From an uncultured Clostridium sp. (GTDB lineage Bacteria > Bacillota > Clostridia > TANB77 > CAG-508): 64,000 bases of DNA. The notes beneath the pieces were generated by a model, which made no database searches, was not told the origin of the DNA, and saw only the letters and a list, made by a program, of their open reading frames with translations. Every line of letters begins with the position of its first letter. The first letter of the stretch is position 1. A program made the position numbers and the translations under genes. The DNA is taken from the NCBI GenBank assembly GCA_900551615.1, contig URWN01000001.1, positions 1 to 64,000 on the forward strand. The letters are read 5' to 3'. This document shows positions 19,551-28,132 of the stretch, piece after piece.

Positions 19551-20207
19551 ATGTTAGAACAAACACAAAAATTAAAAGTAATATTTACAAAAACTCAAAA
19601 TGATACTATTAATAGTATCATTGAAAATATAAAAAAAGCAGGAGATAATTATAAAACTATAGAATTATGGAAATTTGATCAATCATTAGGTGGAATAGGT
19701 GGCTATTGTCAAGGTTGTGATCCAGCCAATTCCAATCCATTTCAAGGTTCAATATATAGAAATGCATATAGATGTTTTCAATATGTTAGAGCAGATATAG
19801 ATATTTTAGATTTAAACTATACAGCAAGAGACATAATAGAAAATTGTGGACATCATTTCGAAGAATCAATAAAAATATATTTACGTTTTCATAAAAAAAT
19901 AGAATTTTTGAAAGTTAGGAAGTATCCTTTAGGAAAACTATTAAATTATATATCTGATAGAAATATTTTCGAAAAAAATTTAAGTAAAGAGTTAAAATTG
20001 TTTGTTGATTTGTATAACATATCCAAACACGAAATTCTATCAAATGATGAATTAGATAGAACATTCCATTTAGATGACGCAATAATATGTTATTTTGCAT
20101 CAAGGATAATTGGAAAAAAAATACTAATGTTAATAGATAATAATACAGCACAGGGAACATATGAAATAAATTGGGAGAAATATGGAAAAAACATAAATAG
20201 ATTTTAA
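19551..20207 (+). CDS. Unknown CQGC-motif protein, copy 1
   Basis: 218 aa from the ATG at 19551 (AGAGGA 6 nt upstream). I do not recognise the family. Conserved-looking features are GGIGGYCQGCDPANSNPFQG (about residues 45-64, CxxC), TARDIIENCGHHFEESIKIY (about 90-109), and DLYNISKHEILSNDELDRTF (about 153-172). The rest is helical, and the NISKH segment recalls the Asn/Lys-His helix of some HEPN-like domains, but this is only an impression. A paralogue of identical length stands at 30099-30755, with roughly 70 percent identity by eye and no gaps. This copy follows the GmrSD-like gene. Confidence 0.75.
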   Translation: MLEQTQKLKVIFTKTQNDTINSIIENIKKAGDNYKTIELWKFDQSLGGIGGYCQGCDPANSNPFQGSIYRNAYRCFQYVRADIDILDLNYTARDIIENCGHHFEESIKIYLRFHKKIEFLKVRKYPLGKLLNYISDRNIFEKNLSKELKLFVDLYNISKHEILSNDELDRTFHLDDAIICYFASRIIGKKILMLIDNNTAQGTYEINWEKYGKNINRF

Positions 20208-20231
20208 AAAAGAAATTGGAGTAAAAAAAGA

Positions 20232-21086
20232 ATGATTTATATTACAGGTGACACACATGCTGATTTTTCAAGATTTGAAGAGAATAAATTTCCTATACAA
20301 TCTGAAATGACTAAAAATGATTATATAATTATTTGTGGTGATTTTGGTGGAGTATGGAACTATATAGTAGAGAGTATATATGAAAAGCATTGGCTAGATT
20401 GGTTAAATAATAAAAATTTTACAACTTTATTTGTTGATGGTAATCATGAGAATTTTGAAAGATTTATTAATAACAGAGTTTCATTAAAAATACTAAGCGA
20501 TGAAAATTATAAAAAAGAACTATTAAAATTTATAAAGACATTTGATTCTGGAATTGAAGGAATAAGAACTACACCAGATTCAATAGAAGCTGTTAAAAGT
20601 AATAATGGTATTATAGATATTGAAGTTCTTCACAGAGGAGAAAATGGAGAGTTAAAAGCATTAACATTTTATTTAGAATCTAATGGTACGAGAAAAATGT
20701 TTCACTTATTTGATTTCTTTATAGATGCATTAAAAAATGGAATGGTATTATTTGTTGATGAATTAGATGCAAAATTACATCCACTATTAACTAGATATAT
20801 TATTAACTTATTCCATAATAGTCAGACTAATATAGGAAATGGACAGTTAATATATTCAACACATGATACGGTAAACTTAAACAAAGAAACATTTAGAAGA
20901 GATGAAATATGGTTTGCAGAAAAAGATAAAGACGGAATTTCAGAAATATATGCATTATCTGATTATATATTAGAAGATGATAAAAATGCAGGTAAAAAAG
21001 TAAGAAATGATGCAACATACAATAAAGATTATTTAACTGGAAGATATGGTGCTATTCCAGTATTAGAAGATTTTGAGGTATTATAA
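20232..21086 (+). pseudogene. Phosphoesterase N-terminus joined to a COG1106-type ATPase C-terminus
   Basis: 284 codons, open throughout, but a chimera. Residues 1-78 are the start of a calcineurin-like phosphoesterase (GDTHADFSRF, GDFGGVW, VDGNHENF). From about residue 88 the protein becomes the C-terminal half of a COG1106/RloA-like AAA15 ATPase: LESNGTRKMFHLF (ABC-like signature, about 153-165), LFVDELDAKLHP (Walker B, about 174-185) and IYSTHD (about 209-214). The ATPase N-terminus with Walker A is absent, so neither activity should work. A deletion between two formerly separate genes explains it, and the rloB remnant immediately downstream supports this. Confidence 0.75.
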
Positions 21087-21303
21087 ATGAAAAGCAAAGA
21101 AGTTGGAAAAACAAACAAACCCTAATTAATTTAATGGATAAAAACAAGAGATAAATAGAAAATATGGAAAGAAAGTAGAGATACTAATTTCAGATATTAA
21201 TATTAAAGGAACAGGAAGAAAAACAACTGATTTAGTAAAATGTACTCAAAAATATAGCGAATTAACGGTTGATGAAGATAGTAAAGAATATAAGTATAAC
21301 TAA
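21087..21303 (+). pseudogene. rloB remnant
   Basis: Starts ATG at 21087 as MKSKEVGKTNKP then stops. Near the end another frame reads INRKYGKKVEILISD followed by IKGTGRKTTDLVKCTQKYSE and stops at 21303. The GTGRKTTDLV segment matches what is expected in RloB proteins, the usual partner of COG1106 ATPases. Most of the gene, including the region around the predicted catalytic residues and the C-terminus, is missing. It is the decayed partner of the ATPase fragment at 20232-21086. Confidence 0.6.
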
Positions 21304-21429
21304 AAATCATATTTATGGAAAAGTAGAATATTTTAATGTAAAAAGCAAAATAATGTAATTATACAAAATTATTGCTTTTTAAAGTTATATATTTTAATTT
21401 AATTTTTGTAATAAAATTTTAAAGAAATA

Positions 21430-21472
21430 TTTTGTCCCAAATATTGACTTTTTTGTCCCAAAAGTTTATTAT
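21430..21472 (+). promoter_or_regulatory. Promoter with two TTTTGTCCCAAA operators for the AAA-protease operon
   Basis: -35 TTGACT (21444-21449), 17-bp spacer, -10 TATTAT (21467-21472). TTTTGTCCCAAA occurs at 21430-21441, just upstream of the -35, and at 21451-21462, inside the spacer, 21 bp apart (two helical turns). Each has a short TTTG-n3-CAAA dyad. A protein on both copies would occlude RNA polymerase. The downstream ATPase ends in a helix-turn-helix and is the natural candidate. Confidence 0.8.
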
Positions 21473-21490
21473 ATAGGAGAGGTGATAACA

Positions 21491-22531
21491 ATGAAGAAAA
21501 AGAATGTAATAAATTTAATTAAATATCATGCTGAAAATAAAGAACAAGAATTTAGAAATGAAGCATACGAAATCGCCCAAGATTTTCTTAGAGGTGGAGA
21601 TGACGAATTAGCTCATTATATAATGTCTATATTAAGTAAGGCTAATATATTTACTCCACAAAGTATCGATGGAACAAGTGGTTATTTTAAATTAAATAAA
21701 AACTATTCAGATACTTTTAAATTACCGCATTCAATAGAAAAAGATATTTTGGGAATAATTAATGCTATTAGGCATGGGGCTGATGTTAACAAGTTTTTAT
21801 TTGTGGGGAATCCTGGTACGGGCAAAACAGAAGCTTGTAAGCAAATTGCAAGAATTTTAAATAGAGAATTATATTTTGTTCAATTTGATGAAATTGTTGA
21901 TAGTAAATTAGGGCAAACTTCAAAAAACATTATTAAATTATTTGATGATATAAACGCATTAAAAAAACCTAATGAAACAATAATTCTTTTTGATGAATTA
22001 GATGCAATTTCATTAGATAGAATAAATTCTAATGATTTAAGAGAAATGGGAAGAGTGACATCTACATTATTAAGAATGTTAGACTCTTTAGATAGAAGAA
22101 TCACATTATTTGCAACAACGAATTTATATGAAAAATTTGACAAAGCACTTTTAAGAAGATTTGATTATATAGTGAATTTTAATGAATACTCTAGAGAAGA
22201 ATTAATAGAAGTTGCCAATTCAATTTTGACAAGTGAATTAAATAAATATAAAGAATTAAAACAAGATCAAAAATTAGCTAATAAAATATTCAATATGTAT
22301 AAAAATATTCCATATCCAGGAGATCTCTATAATATTATAAGGAGCACAATTGCATTTAGTGATTTTTCGAAACCTTATGGATATATGTCAAATCTCTATC
22401 AAAAAATAGTAGGAAAGGAAATAAGTAATGATTTAAAAATGTTAAAAGAGGAAGGCTTTTCCGTTAGAGAAATAGAAAAACTAACTGGTATTTCAAAAAG
22501 TAGCGTTTCAAGGGGGATTATAAATGAATGA
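21491..22531 (+). CDS. AAA family ATPase with C-terminal helix-turn-helix
   Basis: 346 aa from the ATG at 21491, 8 nt after GGAGAGG; a GTG at 21482 overlaps that site. AAA core: Walker A GNPGTGKTEACK (about residues 106-117), Walker B ILFDELDAI (about 163-171), sensor-1 FATTNLYEKFD (about 202-212) and LLRRFD arginines. The last 30 residues, FSVREIEKLTGISKSSVSRG, form a resolvase-like helix-turn-helix. The gene overlaps the protease gene by 8 nt, so the two are translationally coupled. Likely the regulator and ATP-driven partner of the protease; it may also repress its own promoter. The pairing looks like a defence module, by inference. Confidence 0.85.
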   Translation: MKKKNVINLIKYHAENKEQEFRNEAYEIAQDFLRGGDDELAHYIMSILSKANIFTPQSIDGTSGYFKLNKNYSDTFKLPHSIEKDILGIINAIRHGADVNKFLFVGNPGTGKTEACKQIARILNRELYFVQFDEIVDSKLGQTSKNIIKLFDDINALKKPNETIILFDELDAISLDRINSNDLREMGRVTSTLLRMLDSLDRRITLFATTNLYEKFDKALLRRFDYIVNFNEYSREELIEVANSILTSELNKYKELKQDQKLANKIFNMYKNIPYPGDLYNIIRSTIAFSDFSKPYGYMSNLYQKIVGKEISNDLKMLKEEGFSVREIEKLTGISKSSVSRGIINE

Positions 22532-24743
22532 TTTATTAGAGTTAAATGGAGTTTTAAACTCATCACCTTTTACTGGAAAAATAATACCATCACTACCTAA
22601 AGACAAAATTATAAAATCTAGTAATATAGATAAATTTGCAAGTCAGCTTGAAAAATTATATGGTTTTTGGAGTGAAAAGAAATTAATTGATGGAGCATTA
22701 ATAAGTGTTTATTACAATAGGATTATTCCTAAGAGTGGAAGGATTGAAAGACTTTTATCATTAGGGTCTGAAAAATCTAATAATTATGTAAGAGGAGTAA
22801 GATTTGATAGTACAGGAAACAAACATATAATTACATACTATATAAAATTGCCTACATTAAAAATTATAATTAATAGGTTTAGAATAATATCTAATATAGT
22901 ACAAGAAATATGTAGTGGAAGTGTATCAAAGGACAATTTTAAACTTATAGACGATGGTCAAAAATTAATAGAAAATAAATATAAAATGAGTAAATCAGAA
23001 GTAAAAACATTAATAAGAGATTTTTTAGATATAGAAAAATTTGATGTATTTAGAAATCTAGATGTTAATTTAGAAAAAAGTGGGTATATTACATTATTTG
23101 CAACAGACAAAAATATAGAACAAATAATGAATGATCTTAATATTCCTAATACTGATTATTCATTGTTTGATACAGATACTATTTATACAGGAAATAACAG
23201 TGTTCTTTCTAAAATAAAATCAGAAGCTGATTATCTTATTTCAATGACAATGCCTGATCTTGCTAAATATGATAACGAAGAATTTAATAGAATCGATCCA
23301 TTATTTGATTTTTCAAGTTTTCCAAAGCCAAGTAATGAACCAACAATTGGAGTTATAGATACTCTTTATTCTAAAAATGTATATTTTAATGAATGGGTTG
23401 ATTATCAGGATTTAGTATCTAATGATATAGAGAAAACAGCTGAAAGTTATCGTCATGGTACAGAAGTAGATTCAATTATTGTTGATGGAGGTCACATTAA
23501 TCCACAATGGAACGATAACTGTGGGAATTTTAAAGTTAGACATTTTGGTGTAGCAATAGATGGAGATAATAATTCATTTGTTATTATTTCAAAAATTAAA
23601 ACCATTATAGAAAAAAACCTAGATATAAAAGTATGGAATATTTCCTTAGGTTCAATATATGATACTCAATTATATACTATTTCTCCTGAAGCAGCTGCAT
23701 TAGATGAACTACAAAATAAATATAATATAGTATTTATAGTTTCTGGTACAAATATTTCAAATTCTAATCCAAGTGCAGTAAGAATTGGAGCACCTGCAGA
23801 TTCTATAAATTCTATAGTAGTAAATTCTGTAGATAAAAATGGGGATATACCTTCATATGCAAGAAAAGGAAAAGTATTATCATTTTTTATAAAACCTGAT
23901 ATATGTGCTTTTGGAGGAGATAAAAATGGATATATAAATGTATGCAATTCAACAGGATTAGGAAAGGTTGCTGGTACTTCCTATGCTGCACCATGGATTG
24001 CTAGAAAAATGTCGTATTTAATTGATAAACTTGGGCTATCACGAGAAATTGCAAAAGCATTGATTATAGATTCAGCATTAAACTTTTCGAAAATAAATTA
24101 TGACATGGAATATTTAGGATATGGAATTGTTCCTACAAAAATAGAAGAAGTATTATATGGAAAAAATGATGAAATTAAATTTTTTATTGAAGGATTTTCT
24201 ACATCATATAATACATATACATATAAGATACCAGTTCCAATAGTTGATAAAAAATATCCATATAATGCAAGAGCTGTAATGTGTTATTTCCCTAAATGTA
24301 CAAGAAATCAAGGAGTAGATTATACAAATACAGAATTAAATATATCTTTTGGAAGAATGTACGATAAAGGAATTAAGTCAATAAATAATAATATACAAGA
24401 TTCTGAAGTACAAGGAATGACTACAGAAAAGGAAGCAAGAGATATATTCAGAAAATGGGATAATGTAAAAATTGCTCTAGATGAAACGAAAAATACAAAA
24501 GTTCCAAGAGATACATTTGGTAAAGAAACATGGGGGTTAAAGGTTACTAATAAAGGAAGAATAGGCCTAGAAAGTGACATAAGATTTGGAGTAGTAATAA
24601 CTTTAAAGGAAATGTATGGAAAAAATAGGATAAGCGAATTTATTAATAAATGTGAATTAAATGGCTGGCTTGTGAATAAGATTAATATTGATAACCAATT
24701 AGATATATATGTATCAGCTGAAGAAGAACTTGAATTTGAATAA
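22524..24743 (+). CDS. Subtilisin-like (S8) serine protease partnered with an AAA ATPase
   Basis: 739 aa. The catalytic triad is visible: Asp in TIGVIDTLYS (about residue 278), His in YRHGTEVDSII (about 312) and Ser in GTSYAAPWIARKM (about 488), with an oxyanion Asn in VSGTNISN (about 412). An N-terminal domain of about 270 residues and a C-terminal beta-rich domain of about 200 residues flank the protease. There is no signal peptide, so it acts in the cytosol, unlike most subtilases. It overlaps the AAA gene by 8 nt. ATPase-subtilase pairs commonly sit beside restriction systems; a suicide or phage-protein-cleaving role is inferred, not shown. Confidence 0.88.
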   Translation: MNDLLELNGVLNSSPFTGKIIPSLPKDKIIKSSNIDKFASQLEKLYGFWSEKKLIDGALISVYYNRIIPKSGRIERLLSLGSEKSNNYVRGVRFDSTGNKHIITYYIKLPTLKIIINRFRIISNIVQEICSGSVSKDNFKLIDDGQKLIENKYKMSKSEVKTLIRDFLDIEKFDVFRNLDVNLEKSGYITLFATDKNIEQIMNDLNIPNTDYSLFDTDTIYTGNNSVLSKIKSEADYLISMTMPDLAKYDNEEFNRIDPLFDFSSFPKPSNEPTIGVIDTLYSKNVYFNEWVDYQDLVSNDIEKTAESYRHGTEVDSIIVDGGHINPQWNDNCGNFKVRHFGVAIDGDNNSFVIISKIKTIIEKNLDIKVWNISLGSIYDTQLYTISPEAAALDELQNKYNIVFIVSGTNISNSNPSAVRIGAPADSINSIVVNSVDKNGDIPSYARKGKVLSFFIKPDICAFGGDKNGYINVCNSTGLGKVAGTSYAAPWIARKMSYLIDKLGLSREIAKALIIDSALNFSKINYDMEYLGYGIVPTKIEEVLYGKNDEIKFFIEGFSTSYNTYTYKIPVPIVDKKYPYNARAVMCYFPKCTRNQGVDYTNTELNISFGRMYDKGIKSINNNIQDSEVQGMTTEKEARDIFRKWDNVKIALDETKNTKVPRDTFGKETWGLKVTNKGRIGLESDIRFGVVITLKEMYGKNRISEFINKCELNGWLVNKINIDNQLDIYVSAEEELEFE

Positions 24744-24745
24744 AA

Positions 24746-24788
24746 TATAATGGTACTACATTTTATTGTAGCACCATTATATTTTTTC
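24746..24788. terminator. Bidirectional terminator
   Basis: A 15-bp stem (24746-24760 with 24767-24781, one mismatch) is flanked by T runs on both strands. It ends the protease operon and the convergent small gene. Confidence 0.88.
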
Positions 24789-25084
24789 TATTTGTCACAG
24801 CATCCACCAATCAACTGCACTCCGTCACAGAACCCATTCCTATAATACTTCTCATTCCAATAATCAATATAATCCAGAAAATTATCATTAAGCAAATTTA
24901 GCTGTTTCTCCACATATTTTTTATTCTGCTTAGGCACATTCCTCAAAATCTTCTCAACAATCTCATCAAATTCAACAGTATGTTTTCTATCTTCATCATT
25001 AATAAAACAAAGTTCAGTTTCCTCTCTAAAACTTAACCAATCTCTTAAAATATCATCATTAACTTCTCTAAAATTATTAATAAT
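24788..25084 (-). CDS. Small Cys-containing unknown protein with apparent ATT start
   Basis: 98 codons without a stop. No ATG, GTG or TTG lies in the first two thirds of the frame. A strong GGAGG (25095-25091) stands 6 nt before ATT at 25084, which is therefore the likely start; a mutated ATG is the alternative. The protein ends YYRNGFCDGVQLIGGCCDK, a C-terminal pattern shared by small unknown proteins of Clostridia, and is otherwise acidic and helical. No function is known to me. It faces the protease gene and shares its terminator. Confidence 0.6.
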   Translation of the reverse strand: MINNFREVNDDILRDWLSFREETELCFINDEDRKHTVEFDEIVEKILRNVPKQNKKYVEKQLNLLNDNFLDYIDYWNEKYYRNGFCDGVQLIGGCCDK

Positions 25085-25168
25085 TTAAATCCTCCAAAAA
25101 TTAAAATTTTTATTAATAAAATTATTTTTTACAAAAGCTTGAAATACTAGAACAGACATACTATATGA

Positions 25169-25190
25169 ATTGGGTAAAAATTGGGTAAAA
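25169..25190. repeat. Tandem repeat ATTGGGTAAAA x2
   Basis: Two exact, adjacent 11-bp copies (25169-25179, 25180-25190). Same period as the pairs at 9268 and 33426; proposed recombinase arm sites. Confidence 0.55.
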
Positions 25191-25309
25191 TCTACTCCAA
25201 AAATGCCCTAAAAATGCACAAATGTTCTACAAATCAAAACTCTTGTAAATACTGAAATACCAACAAAAATTCTAATTTTCACAAAACTACAAAAACGCGT
25301 CAAACCTCG

Positions 25310-25351
25310 CTCATAACCTGAAGGTCATAAGTACTAACCTTATCTCACCGA
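25310..25351 (+). pseudogene. 3' half of a tRNA-Met (CAT)
   Basis: From CTCATAA the spacing is exactly canonical: anticodon loop 25310-25316 (CAT), stem strand CCTGA, variable loop AGGTC, T stem ATAAG/CTTAT around a 7-nt loop TACTAAC (25332-25338), acceptor strand CTCACCG and discriminator A. The upstream bases do not supply a matching 5' half, and the T loop has lost TTC. It therefore looks like a decayed duplicated tRNA end, as left at an attachment site inside the anticodon loop. Confidence 0.55.
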
Positions 25352-25534
25352 AAACATAATAAAATAAAACATATGCCATATTTTAACAGGTAATAATTTT
25401 GTTTTTACATAAAACAATAATACCTTGACCACAATTATGAAAAAAATAACTGAACCAAACAAGTTTTAACAAGAAATATATTTAAATAATTCACATGAAA
25501 TGATATAATTATGAAAAATGAAAGGAGAAGCATT

Positions 25535-26089
25535 ATGGATAAATATTATGAAATAAAAGTAACAATAAGAGAATCTCATCCACCAACATGGAGAAGATTA
25601 CGAATACCAGCAAACATAACATTTAATGATTTAGCAGCAATTATAGAAATTGCATTTGAATGGTGTGGCTATCACTTATATGAATTTGAAGTAGGAGCAA
25701 CGTTACATGAAATGGGACAATTTATAGCAGTACCAGAAGAAGACGAATACGGAATAGAAAACATAAGAGTAAAAACATTAGACTCTGGAAAAGAAAAAAT
25801 AGATAAATACTTCAAAAAATATAAGAGAATGAAATTTGTATATGATTTTGGAGATGATTGGGTTCATGATATTATAATAGAAAAAGAAATAAATGAAAAA
25901 TTAGAACATCCACTATGTATAAAGGCAAAATCAGGAGCATATCCAGAAGACTGTGGTGGAACATATGGATATGAAGAATATTATCCAAATGATGAAGGAA
26001 GAGAAGAGTTAGACATATATTTTATTAATGATGAATTACAAGACTATAAAGTTTTTGCAAAACAATTATATAATAGAGAAATGTTTTAA
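25535..26089 (+). CDS. Plasmid pRiA4b ORF-3 family protein
   Basis: 184 aa from the ATG at 25535 (AAAGGAG, 7 nt). The start YYEIKVTIRESHPPTWRRLR, the central HLYEFEV and the block FVYDFGDDWVHDIIIEKEI are the signatures of the pRiA4b ORF-3 family (PF07929). This is a beta-rich domain of unknown biochemical role, often on plasmids and in accessory regions. The C-terminal SGAYPEDCGGTYGYEEYY is also typical. It stands alone, 73 bp before the KAP gene, and could share a transcript with it. Confidence 0.88.
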   Translation: MDKYYEIKVTIRESHPPTWRRLRIPANITFNDLAAIIEIAFEWCGYHLYEFEVGATLHEMGQFIAVPEEDEYGIENIRVKTLDSGKEKIDKYFKKYKRMKFVYDFGDDWVHDIIIEKEINEKLEHPLCIKAKSGAYPEDCGGTYGYEEYYPNDEGREELDIYFINDELQDYKVFAKQLYNREMF

Positions 26090-26162
26090 AAATTACATTT
26101 AATAATAGGTTTTGTTGTTGCTTTAAATTATGTATGATATAAAAAATAAAGTGGAGGGAAAA

Positions 26163-28016
26163 ATGAATAAAGAATTAGAAAAAAAATTAAAGGAACATAT
26201 AAGAGAACAAAACCAAGAAATGTACATAACAGATGAGGAAATCTGTAAATTAATATTTAGATATATCAAAAAAGAAAATACAGAATATGCAGTATTAATC
26301 AATGGTAAATGGGGTGCAGGAAAAACATTTTTTGTAAAAAATAGTTTGAAAACAAATGTACAGAAAGAAATAAATAAAACTAGTAGATATAAAGGAATAA
26401 TATATATATCATTATATGGAATAAAAGATTCAACCCAACTAGAGAACAAACTAATATATTCCATAATAGAAAACAATATATTAGGTAATAAAGAAGGAAA
26501 AACCTCAAAAATATTAATAAATGGAGCAAAAACTTATCTTAATTCTTTAGAAAGAAAAGATTCTATAATGGATGTAATAAAAATGTTTCAAGAAATATCT
26601 AAATATATTATTATTTTTGATGATTTAGAAAGATGTATGATTTCTATTACAGAACTATTAGGGTATATAAATGAACTGGTAGAACATAAAAATGTGAAAA
26701 CTATATTAATTGCAAATGAAGAAAAAATGTCAGAAACAAAAGAATTATATCAAAATCAAGTATATTTTGAAATAAAAGAAAAATTAATAGGGGAAGTTAT
26801 ATATTATAATCCAGATATGGAAAAAATTCTAGATTATATATGTGATAAAGAAAAAGAACAAATAGCTTCAAAAATAATAAAAAATAATAAATATGAAATA
26901 ATTGAAACAATGCAAAAATTAAAGTATAAAAATATAAGAACACTTAAAATTTGTATTTCTAAATTTAAAATAATAATAGAAAAAATGGAAGAAGTAAAAT
27001 CAATATATAAAAATTATGATGAACTTACTTATAATAAATTACTAAATAATATATTAATATATTTATTACATGTAACTATTATGTATAAAGAAAATATAAA
27101 ATTATATGATTGGAGTAATTTATTAGGCTCATTCGGATTAATAAATTTAACTATAAGAAATGATAAAATAGAAATATTAGGATTTAAATTTGTTGATAAA
27201 CTAGTCCAATATTCAATTATAGATTCAAAAGATATAAAGGAAATATTAGAACTATACAACAAAAAAGATCAGAATAATATATATGGAAAAGGAAGTCCAT
27301 TTGATGTTGTAACAAATTTTTTTGGGAAAAGCGATAACAAAGTTGAAGAGGCACTCAAACAAATGAAAAATGAAATAAAAGACAATATATATATGATAGA
27401 TGTATATAGTAAAATTTTGTGTTATCTACTAGAAATTAAATGGGCTGGATATGATGAAAAAATAATAAAAGATATTATTAAACTTATGGAATATAATATA
27501 AAAAATAATAAAAATAGTTGTACTATTGAATTTATACCATTCACTTTAGGATATAATACAGAAAGACCAGGATATTATGATATACTTAAAAAATGGGAAA
27601 AATATGATAGTGAAAGAGTTATTGAAAATCAAAAAGAAAAAATAAAAGAAATTTTAAATAAAACTAATTGGGGAACAAATTTTAAAGAATACTGTGAAAA
27701 AAATAAAAATGAATTTAAGAGAAATAAAAGTTTTTTCTCAAGTATAGATGATAAAGAATTGATAGAGAATATTAAATACAGTGACTCTCAAAATATATTG
27801 GAATTTATAAGAGGAATAAATACAGTTTATAATCTTAAATATATTTCAAAAGATCAAAAAGAATTAAGAGATTATTATATAGGAGATATTGATAGCATAA
27901 TAAGGATAAAAAAAGAAATTGAAAAAATAAAAGATATAAAGATGGAAAAAAGTAAGAAATATCTTATAAATAAATTACTGGAAATATTACAAGACTGGAT
28001 AAATGCGTTAAAATAA
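26163..28016 (+). CDS. KAP family P-loop NTPase
   Basis: 617 aa from the ATG at 26163, after GGAGGG. Walker A is NGKWGAGKTFFVKN (about residues 46-59). Walker B is IIIFDDLERC (about 148-157) with the ERC that follows Asp-Asp in KAP NTPases. The following arginine-containing helices and a long helical C-terminus (about 250-617) complete the layout. No membrane segments are inserted in the NTPase domain, unlike animal Kidins220-type members. KAP proteins in bacteria are repeatedly found in defence islands and some act against phage. The neighbours here are an ApeA-like HEPN gene and restriction genes. Confidence 0.85.
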   Translation: MNKELEKKLKEHIREQNQEMYITDEEICKLIFRYIKKENTEYAVLINGKWGAGKTFFVKNSLKTNVQKEINKTSRYKGIIYISLYGIKDSTQLENKLIYSIIENNILGNKEGKTSKILINGAKTYLNSLERKDSIMDVIKMFQEISKYIIIFDDLERCMISITELLGYINELVEHKNVKTILIANEEKMSETKELYQNQVYFEIKEKLIGEVIYYNPDMEKILDYICDKEKEQIASKIIKNNKYEIIETMQKLKYKNIRTLKICISKFKIIIEKMEEVKSIYKNYDELTYNKLLNNILIYLLHVTIMYKENIKLYDWSNLLGSFGLINLTIRNDKIEILGFKFVDKLVQYSIIDSKDIKEILELYNKKDQNNIYGKGSPFDVVTNFFGKSDNKVEEALKQMKNEIKDNIYMIDVYSKILCYLLEIKWAGYDEKIIKDIIKLMEYNIKNNKNSCTIEFIPFTLGYNTERPGYYDILKKWEKYDSERVIENQKEKIKEILNKTNWGTNFKEYCEKNKNEFKRNKSFFSSIDDKELIENIKYSDSQNILEFIRGINTVYNLKYISKDQKELRDYYIGDIDSIIRIKKEIEKIKDIKMEKSKKYLINKLLEILQDWINALK

Positions 28017-28132
28017 CTAGAAAAAACTTAGTTTTACAATATATATGAAATGTAAAAAAGATTAATTAAACAAACTGAAAACAAATAAAAACCAAATGAT
28101 ATAATTACTAAAACACAAAAAAGGAGCAAAAA

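Larger units (their letters stand above)
25085..25534. other. Intergenic region with repeat pair and tRNA fragment
   Basis: No gene. It holds a direct repeat pair at 25169-25190 and a tRNA-Met 3' half at 25310-25351, listed separately. A TATAAT at about 25504 lies a short way before the next gene. It may be the right border of the restriction island. Confidence 0.4.
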
